64,000 nucleotides of DNA from Verrucomicrobiaceae bacterium UBA2429 (GCA_002343505.1 DDQZ01000062.1:16132-80131), one strand, 5' to 3'; positions 34,812-44,427 are shown, numbered from the stretch's first letter. Notes: generated by a model from the sequence alone, not told the origin. Made by a program: numbers and translations.

Positions 34812-37199
34812 ATGATGAAGCGTTTTCTTTTTCTCCTCGCCTCCACGCCCATCTTCGCCGCCACGGTGGATTATGAAAAGCAGTTGCTGCCCCTGCTGAA
34901 GGACAACTGCATGCCCTGCCACAACAAGACCACCACCAAGGGCGGCCTCAACATGGAGACCGTGGACCTCATGCTCGAAGGCGGCGACAACGGCCCCTCC
35001 ATCACGCGCGGCGATGGCGCCAAAAGCCTGCTTCACCAGGCCGCCGCCGGCGAGTGGGACTCCGAGATGCCGCCGAAGAACAACAAGGTCAGCGCCGTGC
35101 CGCTTAACAGCGGCCAGCTCGCCCTGCTCAAGCAATGGATTGACGAGGGCGCGCACCACGCCGGCAGGCAGGAGCGCGTCATCACCTGGGAGCCTCTGCC
35201 CGCCGGATTCGCGCCCGTCTATGCCACCGCCATCACGCGCGACGCGCGCTTCGCCGCCGCCGCGCGCGGCAACCAGGTCTCGATTTATCATCCGCCCACC
35301 GCGCGGCTCATGACCCGCCTCACCGACGACGCCCTGATCCAAAGCGGCCTCTATCAAAAGCCCGGCGTGGCGCACCGCGATGTCGTGCCCGCGCTCGCCT
35401 TCAGCCCGGACGGCCAGCGACTTGTCACCGGCAGCTTCCGCGAGGTCAAAATCTGGCGGCTCGTGCCCGTCAACCCGCCGTCAAATCCAGCGCGCCAGGC
35501 CGCCGCGCCGGGCAAGTTCAAGTTTGCTCAAACCGCCTCCGGGACGATCACGCTTCAGGACAGCGCAAGCGGCAAAGCCCTGCGTGAGATCAAGCATGGC
35601 GCGGCCATTCATGCCGCAGCGCTCAGTCCCGACGGCCAAAAACTCGCCACCGCCGGCGCGGACCATAAACTCAAGCTCTGGGAATCCGCCACCGGCAGGC
35701 TCATCCGCGAGATCACAGGTGATCTGGCCACCGCCAGCCAGCTCAGCGCCGCCACCTTCACCGCCGACCGCGCCGCGCTTGAGGCTGCCTGGCAAACCGA
35801 GAGCGTGAAGAAGACCGAAAAAGAAGCCGCCGACCTCAACGCCCGCCTGACCAAAGGCAAGGAACTCGAAACCAGCGCCCGAAAAAACCTCGAAGACAAA
35901 CGCAGGGATATGGAAGCCAAAACAGCGGCCAAAGCCAAAGCCGGCGCAGACTTGAAAGCCCTGGAATCACCGCCACCCCAGCCGACCCCAGCCTCCGAAA
36001 ACGAAGCCGCTCCCGCCCCCGCCAAGCCCGACGAAGCCGCCGCAAAAAAACTCGCCGAAGCCCGCGAGTCCGCCGCCAAAGCGGACACCGAGGCCAAAAC
36101 CGCGCAGGATGCCCTCAAGCGCGCCGAGACCGCCGTGCAGGACGCGGCCCAGGAGATCAAACTCGTCACCGGCCTCATCGCCACTGCCGGAGATGCTGTG
36201 AAAGCCGCCAAGGCAGCCCTGGAGAAAAGCCGCAAGGAGCAGGAAGCCGCCGCAGCCGCCAAAGCCGTTTCGGTCAAGAGCGACGCTGAGGCCGTCAGAG
36301 GTGTGCTTGCCCTCGTCTTCTCGCCCGATGGATCCCAAATCGCATCCCTCGACACGCAAAACCACATCCGCCTCTGGTCAGTGGAAACAGGCATGGCACT
36401 GGCTTCGTCGGCGCTGAAAATGACACTCGCATGGCCCGACGCGCGCGGCCCCGTGGCGAGTTCATCCCGCGTTCAGTTTCTCACTTCCAACGAGGCCATG
36501 CAGTGGAAGCTCGAACGCGTCCTCGGCAGCGGCGATGCCAAGTCACCCGTCACCGACCGCGTCAATGCCCTCGCCTTTTCCCCCGATGGCAAAACGCTCG
36601 CCGTCGGCAGCGGCGAACCCTCCCGCTCCGGAGACATCAGCTTGTGGAACATGGGCGATGGCGCATTGAAGGCGCGCTGGGATGAGGCGCATCTCGACAG
36701 CGTTCTCGCGCTCGAGTTCTCTCCTGACGGCAGGCTGCTCGCCAGCGGCGGCGCGGACAAAGCCCTGCGCGTGTTTGACGCCGCCACCGGCAATCTGGTG
36801 AAAAACCTCGAAGGCCACACCCATCACGTCCTCGGCGTCTCCTGGCGCGCCGATGGCCGCCTGCTCGCCAGCGCTGGCGCGGACGCGGTGGTGAAAATCT
36901 GGGACTGGACCACCGGCGAGCGGCGCCAAAACATCACCGGATGGGACAAGGAAGTCACCGCCGTGCGCTGGCTCGGCGGCACCGACACCCTCGCCACCAC
37001 CTCCGGCGACGGCAAAGTGCGCGTGCTCACCAGCGCTGGCGCTGAGCTGAGGTCGCTGCCCGGCGCGCAGGATTTCATGAACACCCTCTGCACCACCGCC
37101 GAAGGTTCCGTCCTGGCCGCGGGCGGTGATGACGGCACCCTGCGCCTCTGGCATCTCCCGACCGCGAAAGAGACCGGCGTGTTTGCTGTCACGCGCTGA
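34812..37199 (+). CDS. Planctomycete-type cytochrome-c domain protein with WD40 repeats
   Basis: A 795-residue exported protein (signal about 1-17). The PSCyt1-type domain (about 19-115) has DNCMPCHNK, a CxxCH heme-binding motif at Cys33, Cys36 and His37, and EMPPKNNK before the distal part. WD40-like blades follow (about 130-320: LAFSPDGQRLVTGS, LSPDGQKLATAGADHKL). A long Ala/Lys/Glu-rich coiled coil (about 335-490) interrupts the propeller, and the remaining blades (LVFSPDGSQIAS, LEFSPDGRLLASGGADK) close it. Probably a periplasmic scaffold or redox protein working with the two upstream products. Two ATGs occur at 34812 and 34815; either could be used. Confidence 0.9.
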   Translation: MMKRFLFLLASTPIFAATVDYEKQLLPLLKDNCMPCHNKTTTKGGLNMETVDLMLEGGDNGPSITRGDGAKSLLHQAAAGEWDSEMPPKNNKVSAVPLNSGQLALLKQWIDEGAHHAGRQERVITWEPLPAGFAPVYATAITRDARFAAAARGNQVSIYHPPTARLMTRLTDDALIQSGLYQKPGVAHRDVVPALAFSPDGQRLVTGSFREVKIWRLVPVNPPSNPARQAAAPGKFKFAQTASGTITLQDSASGKALREIKHGAAIHAAALSPDGQKLATAGADHKLKLWESATGRLIREITGDLATASQLSAATFTADRAALEAAWQTESVKKTEKEAADLNARLTKGKELETSARKNLEDKRRDMEAKTAAKAKAGADLKALESPPPQPTPASENEAAPAPAKPDEAAAKKLAEARESAAKADTEAKTAQDALKRAETAVQDAAQEIKLVTGLIATAGDAVKAAKAALEKSRKEQEAAAAAKAVSVKSDAEAVRGVLALVFSPDGSQIASLDTQNHIRLWSVETGMALASSALKMTLAWPDARGPVASSSRVQFLTSNEAMQWKLERVLGSGDAKSPVTDRVNALAFSPDGKTLAVGSGEPSRSGDISLWNMGDGALKARWDEAHLDSVLALEFSPDGRLLASGGADKALRVFDAATGNLVKNLEGHTHHVLGVSWRADGRLLASAGADAVVKIWDWTTGERRQNITGWDKEVTAVRWLGGTDTLATTSGDGKVRVLTSAGAELRSLPGAQDFMNTLCTTAEGSVLAAGGDDGTLRLWHLPTAKETGVFAVTR

Positions 37200-37293
37200 G
37201 CCTGGGGTGGTGTGGCGGCCTTTGAATTCCCCGCTGGAAGTTGGCCCCAGTCCTGCTTATGACACACCATCAACCTTTTAGCGACCGACCGAC

Positions 37294-38754
37294 ATGCTTT
37301 TCGAAAACTACCAGCCGGAGGATTTTTTCGATGAAATGTTCTCCGCCGACGGGGCCGTGCGGCCGCATTACCGAGGAGTGGCCGATGCCCTGAACGAGGT
37401 CGAACCCGCCGAGTTCCGCAACAAGCAGGCGGCGGTGGAGGCTGCCTTCATGCGCGGCGGCGTCACCTTCACCGTGTACTCCGACTCCCAGGGCACCGAG
37501 CGCATCTTCCCCTTCGACTGCGTGCCGCGCGTCATCTCCGCCGGGGAGTGGGATGTGGTGGAGAAGGGGCTCATCCAAAGGCTGACCGCCCTGAATCTTT
37601 TCCTGCACGACATCTACCACGAGCAGAAGATCATCAAGGACCGCGTCATCCCGCCGCAGTATCTGCTGAGCGCGAAACACTTCCGGCGCGAGTTCATGCA
37701 CTTCGAGGTGCCCAAGGACGTGTATGTCCACATCTGCGGCACGGATTTGATTCGTGACAGGGACGGGCGCTACCTCGTGCTTGAGGACAATCTGCGCTGC
37801 CCCTCAGGCGCCAGCTACATGCTGGAAAATCGCGCCGCCCTGAAGCGCACCTTCCCCGAGCTTTTCCAGGCCAGCGGCGTGCGCCCGGTGAGCAACTACC
37901 CCGGCGAGCTGCTCAAGGTGATGCAGCACTGCGCCCCGAAAAACTTCGACGCCAAAGACGCGCCGCAGTGCGTGCTGCTGACGCCGGGCGTGTTCAACAG
38001 CGCCTACTTCGAGCACGCCTTCCTGGCGCGCCAGATGGGCATCCCCATCGTCGAGGGGCGCGACCTCGTGGTGCGCGACTTCAAGGTCTTCATGCGCACC
38101 ACCGCCGGGCTGGTAAAGGTGGATGTCATCTACCGCCGAATTGATGACGACTTCCTCGACCCCTCCGTCTTCCGCGAGGACTCGCTGCTCGGCGTGCCCG
38201 GCCTGGTGAATGCCTGCCGCGCAGGAAATGTCAGCCTGGCCAACAGCATCGGCACCGGTGTGGCGGATGACAAGGTGGTCTATTACTTCGTCCCGCACAT
38301 GATCAAATACTACCTCGGCGAGGATCCCATCCTGCCGAATGTGGACACCTACCTCGCCTCCGAGCCGAAGGACTGCGCGCACATCCTGGCCAATCTCGAC
38401 AAGCTGGTGGTGAAGTCCGCCAACGAGGCCGGCGGCTACGGCATGCTCATGGGCCCCTGGGCGAGCAAGGAGGAGATCGAGGAGTTCCGCGCGCAGATCG
38501 AGGCCAACCCGCGCAACTTCATCGCGCAAAACCCCGTCTCTCTGAGCCGCCACCCCACCTGGGTGGGCGATCATTTCGAGGGCCGCCACATTGACCTCCG
38601 GCCCTACATTCTGTGCGGGGAAAAAATCGTCGTCACCCCCGGCGGTCTCACCCGCGTGGCGCTGCGCAAGGGATCCCTCGTCGTCAACAGCTCCCAGGGC
38701 GGCGGCTCGAAGGACACCTGGGTGCTGCGGCACGGCTCGGAGACCGGTGTTTGA
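37294..38754 (+). CDS. Circularly permuted type 2 ATP-grasp protein
   Basis: A 486-residue protein of the circularly permuted ATP-grasp family (PF14403/DUF404-407). Characteristic segments are [41 protein letters not shown] split over the core, [44 protein letters not shown] and [15 protein letters not shown]. The family is predicted to ligate amino acids or peptides, but the substrate is not known. It opens a three-gene cluster with alpha-E and transglutaminase genes (gaps of 42 and 107 bp), an arrangement conserved in many bacteria and proposed to make or modify a small peptide. Confidence 0.93.
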   Translation: MLFENYQPEDFFDEMFSADGAVRPHYRGVADALNEVEPAEFRNKQAAVEAAFMRGGVTFTVYSDSQGTERIFPFDCVPRVISAGEWDVVEKGLIQRLTALNLFLHDIYHEQKIIKDRVIPPQYLLSAKHFRREFMHFEVPKDVYVHICGTDLIRDRDGRYLVLEDNLRCPSGASYMLENRAALKRTFPELFQASGVRPVSNYPGELLKVMQHCAPKNFDAKDAPQCVLLTPGVFNSAYFEHAFLARQMGIPIVEGRDLVVRDFKVFMRTTAGLVKVDVIYRRIDDDFLDPSVFREDSLLGVPGLVNACRAGNVSLANSIGTGVADDKVVYYFVPHMIKYYLGEDPILPNVDTYLASEPKDCAHILANLDKLVVKSANEAGGYGMLMGPWASKEEIEEFRAQIEANPRNFIAQNPVSLSRHPTWVGDHFEGRHIDLRPYILCGEKIVVTPGGLTRVALRKGSLVVNSSQGGGSKDTWVLRHGSETGV

Positions 38755-38796
38755 TTTCATCTCCAGCCACCGCCAACCGCGAACCGAGACACTCCC

Positions 38797-39900
38797 ATGC
38801 CACCCACCCCTCCGCCCCAAGAAGAAGTCGCCCGGCACAAGCAGGCAAACATCATGCTCTCCCGCGTGGCCGGCAGCTTGTACTGGATGAGCCGCTACCT
38901 GGAGCGCGCGGAAAACCTCGCGCGCCTCGTGGATGTGAACCTGCAGATCCTGCTCGATTTCGGCCAGGTGGATGACGAGACGCTAAAGGAGCACTGGCTG
39001 CCCATCCTGCGCTCCACCCATGACGAGGATCTGTTCTTCCAGCTCTACGAGACCGCCGACAGCGAGAGCGTCACCGAGTTCCTCACCTTCCGTCCCGAAA
39101 ATCCAAACTCGCTCCTCTCCTGCATCTCCAGCGCCAGGGAAAACGCCCGCCAGGTGCGCGACCAGATCTCCACCGAAATGTGGGAGGTGCTCAACGAGGC
39201 CTACCACTTCCTCAAAGGCCGCGACGCCGTGAAGGTCTGGCAGGACGGCGCCAGCGAGTTCTACGACCAGATCAAACGCTACTCCCATCTCTTCCAGGGC
39301 ATCACCGTCTCCACTTTCTCGCGCAGCGAGGGCTTCGAGTTCATCCAGTTCGGCAAATACCTCGAGCGCGCGGACAAAATGACCCGCCTGCTCGACATGA
39401 AGTACCACATCCTGCTGCCGAAGGTCACCGACGTCGGCGGCGCCGTGGACGCGGCGCAGTGGCAGGCCGTGCTGCGCTCCGCCAGCGCGGTGGAGGCCTA
39501 CCGCCGCTTTTATGTGGCGGACATCCTCTTCGCCAAGGTCATCGAGTTCCTCATTTTCCAGGAAAGCTTCCCGCGTTCCCTCATCTTCTGCCTCCAGCAG
39601 ATGGACCACTTCGCCCATCTCATCGCCGACATCCCGCAGGGCGAGTACCGCAACGACTCCGAGCGGCGCTTTGGCCGCTTCCTCAACAACCTGAACTTCA
39701 CCACCACGAAGGACATCATCCGCCAGGGCCTGCATGAGTTCCTCGACGAGGTGCAGCAGGAGATCAACACATTCGGCGCGCACTTGTACAACACCTTCAT
39801 GTTCACCCCGCCCGTGGATTTGCAGGCGGAGATACGCTTCCACCAGCAGCAGGAGCAGCAGCAGCAGATGATGATGATGATGATTTCGCCCGCGGCCTGA
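38797..39900 (+). CDS. Alpha-E domain-containing protein
   Basis: A 367-residue all-helical protein. The conserved N-terminal signature is MLSRVAGSLYWMSRYLERAE (from residue 20), and the paired RYLERA/KYLERADKMTRLLD motifs occur twice, giving the family (PF04168) its alpha-E name. PRSLIFCLQQM and RFLNNL are also family features. The first 19 residues are probably a non-conserved extension; ATG 38854 is an alternative start. The C-terminus ends in a Gln-rich then Met-rich run encoded by CAG and ATG triplet repeats (about 39843-39885). It is the partner of the ATP-grasp and transglutaminase genes. Confidence 0.92.
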   Translation: MPPTPPPQEEVARHKQANIMLSRVAGSLYWMSRYLERAENLARLVDVNLQILLDFGQVDDETLKEHWLPILRSTHDEDLFFQLYETADSESVTEFLTFRPENPNSLLSCISSARENARQVRDQISTEMWEVLNEAYHFLKGRDAVKVWQDGASEFYDQIKRYSHLFQGITVSTFSRSEGFEFIQFGKYLERADKMTRLLDMKYHILLPKVTDVGGAVDAAQWQAVLRSASAVEAYRRFYVADILFAKVIEFLIFQESFPRSLIFCLQQMDHFAHLIADIPQGEYRNDSERRFGRFLNNLNFTTTKDIIRQGLHEFLDEVQQEINTFGAHLYNTFMFTPPVDLQAEIRFHQQQEQQQQMMMMMISPAA

Positions 39901-40007
39901 GGGAGTGAAAAAACGGGCTGCATTCCCGTGATTCCCTTTCATTCTGACGACAAACCCAGCCAACCGAATTGTCCCCAGCAGCCCTCCCGACGCCCGCCCT
40001 CACCGGC

Positions 40008-40847
40008 ATGACGCTGCGCGTGCGTCACCTCACCCGTTTTCATTACGAGGGCGTCGTCACCGACAGCTACAATGACGCGCGGCTCTGCCCCGTTTCGGAC
40101 CCGCTCCAGCGCTGCGCCTCCTTTGACCTCGCCATCCGCCCGCGCGTGCCCGTCCACACCCACCATGACTTTTATCTGAACCGGGTGGACCACTTTGAGC
40201 TGCACGAGGCTCATGAGAATCTCGAGGTCGAGGCCGTCTCCGTCGTCGAGACCCGGCCCGACCCGCGCGGCCCGGCCCCGTCCGGCATCGGACCGGATGC
40301 CCTGCACGCGCCCGGCGTCAGCGAGAACTATTTCGATTATGTCGTCGAGTCCCGCTTCATCCCGCAGAGCGTCGCCATCTGGCGCGAGGCCATGGATGTC
40401 ATCGAGGGAGACGCTTCCGACCTCTGGGCCGATGCCGTCAGGCTCGGCCGCCATGTCCACGCCAGCTTCGCCTACGACCCGGACTGGACGCACGTCCACA
40501 CGGACGCCGCGGAGGCGCTCAAAGACCGCCGCGGCGTGTGCCAGGACTACGCGCATGTGATGATCGCCCTCTGCCGCGCCAAGGGCATTCCAGCGCGTTA
40601 CGTCAGCGGCTACTTTTTCAATGACAAGACCGGCGATGAAAACGAGGCCTCCCACGCCTGGATGGAGGTCTTCCTGCCAGGGCACGGCTGGAAGGCCTGG
40701 GACCCCACCCACGGCCGCGAGGCCGACACCCGTTATGTGAAGCTCGCCATCGGCCGCGACTACGCGGATGCCAAGCCATTGAGCGGCCGCTTCCGCGGCA
40801 CCGCCAGCAGGCACATTGAGGTCAGCGTGCAGGTGCGCAGGCAGTGA
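40008..40847 (+). CDS. Transglutaminase family protein
   Basis: A 279-residue protein with the N-terminal beta domain of bacterial transglutaminase-like proteins (about 1-90, RVRHLTRFHYEG) and a papain-fold core (about 150-240). The catalytic Cys is in GVCQDYAHVMIALCR, the His in ASHAWMEVFLPG and the Asp in WKAWDPTHG, so it should be active, as a protease or transamidase. It completes the cluster with the ATP-grasp and alpha-E genes. ATG 40008 (MTLRVRHLTRFHYEG) matches the family start. No signal peptide is visible, so cytoplasmic action is likely. Confidence 0.93.
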   Translation: MTLRVRHLTRFHYEGVVTDSYNDARLCPVSDPLQRCASFDLAIRPRVPVHTHHDFYLNRVDHFELHEAHENLEVEAVSVVETRPDPRGPAPSGIGPDALHAPGVSENYFDYVVESRFIPQSVAIWREAMDVIEGDASDLWADAVRLGRHVHASFAYDPDWTHVHTDAAEALKDRRGVCQDYAHVMIALCRAKGIPARYVSGYFFNDKTGDENEASHAWMEVFLPGHGWKAWDPTHGREADTRYVKLAIGRDYADAKPLSGRFRGTASRHIEVSVQVRRQ

Positions 40848-40941
40848 GCCTTGCATCCTGTCCGCGCGGCGCGCGGACGACGCGGGTTCAACGGGCTGGG
40901 GGCGGCTTCAGAGTCGTTGAAAATCCGCGCCCGTCCGCATT

Positions 40942-41793
40942 TCAGGCTGAGCCAGCCGTGCAAAGCCCGCGCTTCCTCACGCGGGCGGAGCGCGCCTTCA
41001 TGCGTCCGCGCAGCTTCGCCAGATGCAGTTCGTGCCGCAGCGCGTGGTTGCGCTTCTCCAGATGGCGCAGCCTTTGCTCCATCTCCGCCGCGGCGGGCGC
41101 GGGCGGGGGCAGCTTCGGCGCAGGCGGCGGGCCGGGAGGAGGCTTCGGAGCGGCGGGCGGGACTCTGGGCACCGTTGGAGCGGACGTGGTCGCCGGGCTC
41201 GCCAGCGCCGGCAGAGCCGCGCCATTGCCGCCGGACGGGGCTGGCGCTCCGCCGCCGCCGAGGTCGGGCAGCGGAGTGATGACTGGCGCGCCGCCATCGC
41301 CACCCTCCCCGGATGGCGGGTCATCCGCAGGCGGTTTGGCAGCCTGCGGCTTCGGGGCTTGAGGTTTCGGAGCGGGGGCCGTCATCGCTTCGAGCTGGAG
41401 GATGCGCGCCTTGGCGGCGGGCAGTTCAGCGCACATCTGCCGGGCGGCCTCCAGGGAGGCGCGCAGCTCCGTCTCGCGCTGACGGGAGTCGTGCAGCAGG
41501 CCGTCAAAGCGCTGCCTCTCGCCGCTGACGTGAGCGTCAGCCGTGGCGCGGAAGGCGTCGAACTGGCGCTGCATCTCCTCGCGCCAGGCCCTGGACTCAT
41601 GACGGCTCGTCGCCAGGTCCTGCTTCGTCACTGAGAGTTGCGCGGCCAGGTTTTCATTGGCCTTGAGCAGCTTCCTTTCCGCCAGACGCAGCAGGATCAC
41701 CCGGATGAGGGCCAGCAGGAGGAAGAACACCGCAAGAGCGGCGATGAGGACGTAAAGATGGGCTTCGCGCGGGATGGAATCCATAATTCCCAT
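40942..41793 (-). CDS. Membrane-anchored coiled-coil protein with Pro-rich linker
   Basis: A 283-residue protein of unknown family. One N-terminal transmembrane helix (about residues 12-33, VLIAALAVFFLLLALIRVI) is followed by a long coiled coil (about 34-130, rich in Arg, Glu, Gln and Ala), a Pro/Ala/Gly linker (about 140-225) and a second short coiled coil (about 230-260, EMEQRLRHLEKRNHALR), ending in a basic tail. The layout suits a spacer or scaffold protein of the inner membrane. ATG 41793 is used; ATG 41784 (MDSIPREAH) is equally possible. It lies downstream of glyA on the same strand, with 261 bp between them. Confidence 0.65.
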   Translation of the reverse strand: MGIMDSIPREAHLYVLIAALAVFFLLLALIRVILLRLAERKLLKANENLAAQLSVTKQDLATSRHESRAWREEMQRQFDAFRATADAHVSGERQRFDGLLHDSRQRETELRASLEAARQMCAELPAAKARILQLEAMTAPAPKPQAPKPQAAKPPADDPPSGEGGDGGAPVITPLPDLGGGGAPAPSGGNGAALPALASPATTSAPTVPRVPPAAPKPPPGPPPAPKLPPPAPAAAEMEQRLRHLEKRNHALRHELHLAKLRGRMKARSARVRKRGLCTAGSA

Positions 41794-42054
41794 GCTAAGC
41801 AGGTTCGTTTCCGGGAGGCAATCTTTTTTCCACCGGCGGAAAATCATCCCCGGCGCTGGCCGTTGCGCAGCCTTTTCATTCTGCGGGCCGCCCATGCCTC
41901 CAGCACATGAGCAAATCCGCCCCGCCTCGGTGCTTCAACTCATTTGCCGGCCAAGCCCCGACCGACTCCTCCGGCTCCAGTGGCAATGGAGCCACCACGC
42001 ATGGGCAAGCCAATGCGGTGACATTTGGCTGGAATGCTACGGCATGGCGGCGGC

Positions 42055-43743
42055 TCACGGCAGCGGGAAGCGCTCGTTGGCGGCGGCGACTTCGGCTTTG
42101 ATTTGGGCGAGCGTCTCCGGCTGGTCCACGCTTTGCAGGGCGCGGTCCATCCAGGCGGCGATGAGCTCCATCTCGGGCTCCTTCATGCCGCGGGTGGTGA
42201 CGGCGGGGGTGCCGACGCGGATGCCGCCGCCGAGGGTGATCTTCTCGGTGTCGAAGGGGATGCCGTTTTTGTTCACGGTGATGCCGGCGAGGTCGAGCGT
42301 CTCGCTGGCGATCTTGCCGTTGAGGCCCTTGGGGCGCAGGTCCACGAGCATGAGGTGGTTGTCGGTGCCGCCGCTGGTGATGCGGTAGCCGCGGGCGGCG
42401 AGGGCGGCGGCCAGGGCCCGGGCGTTTTTGACGATCTGCCGGGTGTAGGTCTTGAAGTCGGGGTTCAGGCACTCGCCGAAGCAGACGGCCTTGGCGGCGA
42501 TGACGTGCATCAGCGGGCCGCCCTGGATGCCGGGGAAGACCTGGCTTTGGAGTTTTTTGAAAAGGTCCTCGCGGTTGGTGAGGATGAGGCCGCCGCGCGG
42601 TCCGCGCAGGCTTTTGTGCGTGGTGGTGGTGATGAAGTCGGCGTGCTCGATGGGGCTGGGATGCGCGCCGCCGGCGACGAGGCCGGCGATGTGGGCCATG
42701 TCCACGAAGAGGTAGGCGCCGACGCTTTTGGCGATCTCGGCCATGCGCGCGAAGTCAATGACGCGCGGGTAGGCGGAGGCGCCGGCGGTGATCATCTTCG
42801 GCTTCTCGCGCAGGGCCACCTCGGCCAGCTCGTCGTAGTCAATGCGCTCGTCATTCTGGCTGACGCCGTACTGGCAGAAGTCATAGAAGCGGCCGGAGAA
42901 GTTGGCGGGGTTGCCGTGGGTGAGGTGGCCGCCGTGGGCGAGGTTCATGCCGAGCACTTTGTCGCCATGCTGGAGCACGCTGAAATAAACGGCGGCATTG
43001 GCTTGGGAGCCGGAGTGGGGTTGGACGTTGGCGTATTTGGCGCCGAAGAGCTGGCAGGCGCGGTCTATGGCGAGCTGCTCGACTTTGTCCACTTCCTCGC
43101 AGCCGCCGTACCAGCGTTTCGCGGGGTAGCCCTCGGCGTATTTGTTCGTCAGGCAGGAGCCCTGCGCGGCCATGACGGCGCGGCTGGTGAAATTCTCACT
43201 GGCAATGAGCTCGATGTGGGTCTGCTGGCGGTGCTGCTCGGCGCGGATGATTTCGGCGACGGCAGGGTCGGCTGAGGCGAGGATGCTGAGGGGGTGGGCT
43301 TGGGTGTTCATTTTATCTACCCGGCGGCCATGGCGGCCGCCGGCAAAGGGTGTCTTGAGCCATGCGTCCACGATCTGCCGCGCGGCAGCGGGCGTCGTGG
43401 TTTTGCCGGCCAGGCAGAGGACGTTGCTGGCATTGTGCTCGCGGGTGATCGCGGCGGTCTCCGCGTCATGGACGAGGCTGGCCTGGATGCCGGCGTGGCG
43501 GTTGGCGGCGATGCTGACGCCGATGCCGGTGGTGCAGACGAGGATGCCCGCGTCGGCGCCGCCGTCGAGCACGCGCTGCGCGACGGCCTCGGCGAAGTCC
43601 GGGTAATCCACCGAATCCGGCGTGTGCGTGCCCACATCCTCCACCTCGTAGCCGCCGGCGCGCAGGTGCGCGGCGACTTCGTTTTTCAGGCTCAGGCCGC
43701 CGTGGTCGGCGCCGATGGCGAGGGTGCGGGGGAGGTCGGGCAT
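42055..43743 (-). CDS. rpiB/glyA: Ribose-5-phosphate isomerase B / serine hydroxymethyltransferase fusion
   Basis: One frame of 562 residues encodes two complete enzymes. Residues 1-144 are RpiB ([32 protein letters not shown], closing [10 protein letters not shown]), which interconverts ribulose- and ribose-5-phosphate. Residues 145-562 are SHMT ([46 protein letters not shown]-lysine motif [11 protein letters not shown]), which makes glycine and methylene-tetrahydrofolate from serine. There is no linker: the last RpiB residues DK run into Met-Asn of the GlyA start, and no stop codon intervenes. The internal ATG at 43311 could also give free GlyA. The upstream phosphatase gene gives an order like Bacillus ywlE-ywlF-glyA, where the genes are separate. 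Confidence 0.9.
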   Translation of the reverse strand: MPDLPRTLAIGADHGGLSLKNEVAAHLRAGGYEVEDVGTHTPDSVDYPDFAEAVAQRVLDGGADAGILVCTTGIGVSIAANRHAGIQASLVHDAETAAITREHNASNVLCLAGKTTTPAAARQIVDAWLKTPFAGGRHGRRVDKMNTQAHPLSILASADPAVAEIIRAEQHRQQTHIELIASENFTSRAVMAAQGSCLTNKYAEGYPAKRWYGGCEEVDKVEQLAIDRACQLFGAKYANVQPHSGSQANAAVYFSVLQHGDKVLGMNLAHGGHLTHGNPANFSGRFYDFCQYGVSQNDERIDYDELAEVALREKPKMITAGASAYPRVIDFARMAEIAKSVGAYLFVDMAHIAGLVAGGAHPSPIEHADFITTTTHKSLRGPRGGLILTNREDLFKKLQSQVFPGIQGGPLMHVIAAKAVCFGECLNPDFKTYTRQIVKNARALAAALAARGYRITSGGTDNHLMLVDLRPKGLNGKIASETLDLAGITVNKNGIPFDTEKITLGGGIRVGTPAVTTRGMKEPEMELIAAWMDRALQSVDQPETLAQIKAEVAAANERFPLP

Positions 43744-43779
43744 TGGGGTGTTTGGAGCGGGGAAAGGGCAGGGGCCGGG

Positions 43780-44265
43780 TCACTGGCTGCCGGGTTCGGC
43801 GCCTTTCCAGGTCTGCTCGATGTAGGCGAGGATGCTGGGGAGGAGCTTGTCGAGGATGTCGAGGGTCTCCCGGTATTCCTCAATGCCGCCGCCGAAGGGG
43901 TCGGTGACATCGCGTCCGCGCAGGCTGTCGTCGGGCGCGAACTCGCTGAGCAGGTAGAATTTGTCCCCGGCCTCCGGGTAGTCCATGAGCAGGGAGGCCA
44001 GATGGCTGCGGCTGAGGGCGAAGACATGGGTGGCCTCGTCCACCAGGCCGGCGGTGACGGCGCGGCTGCTGTGGGCGGAGAGGTCCAGTCCGCGCTCCCG
44101 GGCCAGCTCCACACTGTGGCGGCTGGCGGGCTGGCCGGAGAAGGCGCCGACTCCGGCGCTCTGGACGGTGTAGTCGGGACGGTCCTTGACCAGATCGCGG
44201 AAAAGCGCCTCCGCCAGGGGGCTGCGGCAGGTGTTTCCGGTGCAGACAAAGAGGACTCGTTTCAA
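43780..44265 (-). CDS. Low-molecular-weight protein phosphatase, YwlE-like (possible protein-arginine phosphatase)
   Basis: A 161-residue LMW-PTP. The P-loop is VCTGNTCRSPLAEALF with catalytic Cys8 and Arg14; the general acid is the Asp in DVTDPFGG. Thr12, inside the loop (CTGNTCRS), is the residue that in Bacillus YwlE sets preference for phosphoarginine; tyrosine phosphatases usually have Ile or Leu there. The neighbour order phosphatase-rpiB-glyA also matches the ywlE locus. An arginine kinase partner (McsB) is not in this window, so substrate preference remains a prediction. The 36-bp gap to the fusion gene suggests one operon. Confidence 0.9.
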   Translation of the reverse strand: MKRVLFVCTGNTCRSPLAEALFRDLVKDRPDYTVQSAGVGAFSGQPASRHSVELARERGLDLSAHSSRAVTAGLVDEATHVFALSRSHLASLLMDYPEAGDKFYLLSEFAPDDSLRGRDVTDPFGGGIEEYRETLDILDKLLPSILAYIEQTWKGAEPGSQ

Positions 44266-44408
44266 AGGACGCGCAGGATGCCGCGCCGGGGGGCTTTGTC
44301 AAAAGCGGAGAGCCTGGAAATGGGCGCGCGACCTGCCTTATCGTGCGCATGGGTCGCCCGTTCACTTCGCGGCTTCGCAGCAGGGCTCCATCCTCGCGGG
44401 GCGCGTGA

Positions 44409-44427
44409 CCCAGGGCGTCGCCCTGGG
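44409..44427. repeat. 8-bp-stem palindrome CCCAGGGC-GTC-GCCCTGGG
   Basis: A perfect inverted repeat with a 3-nt centre inside the gene-free gap. The flanking bases read as a Gly/Arg-rich translation in several frames, as is usual for dispersed GC-rich intergenic repeats. Confidence 0.7.
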
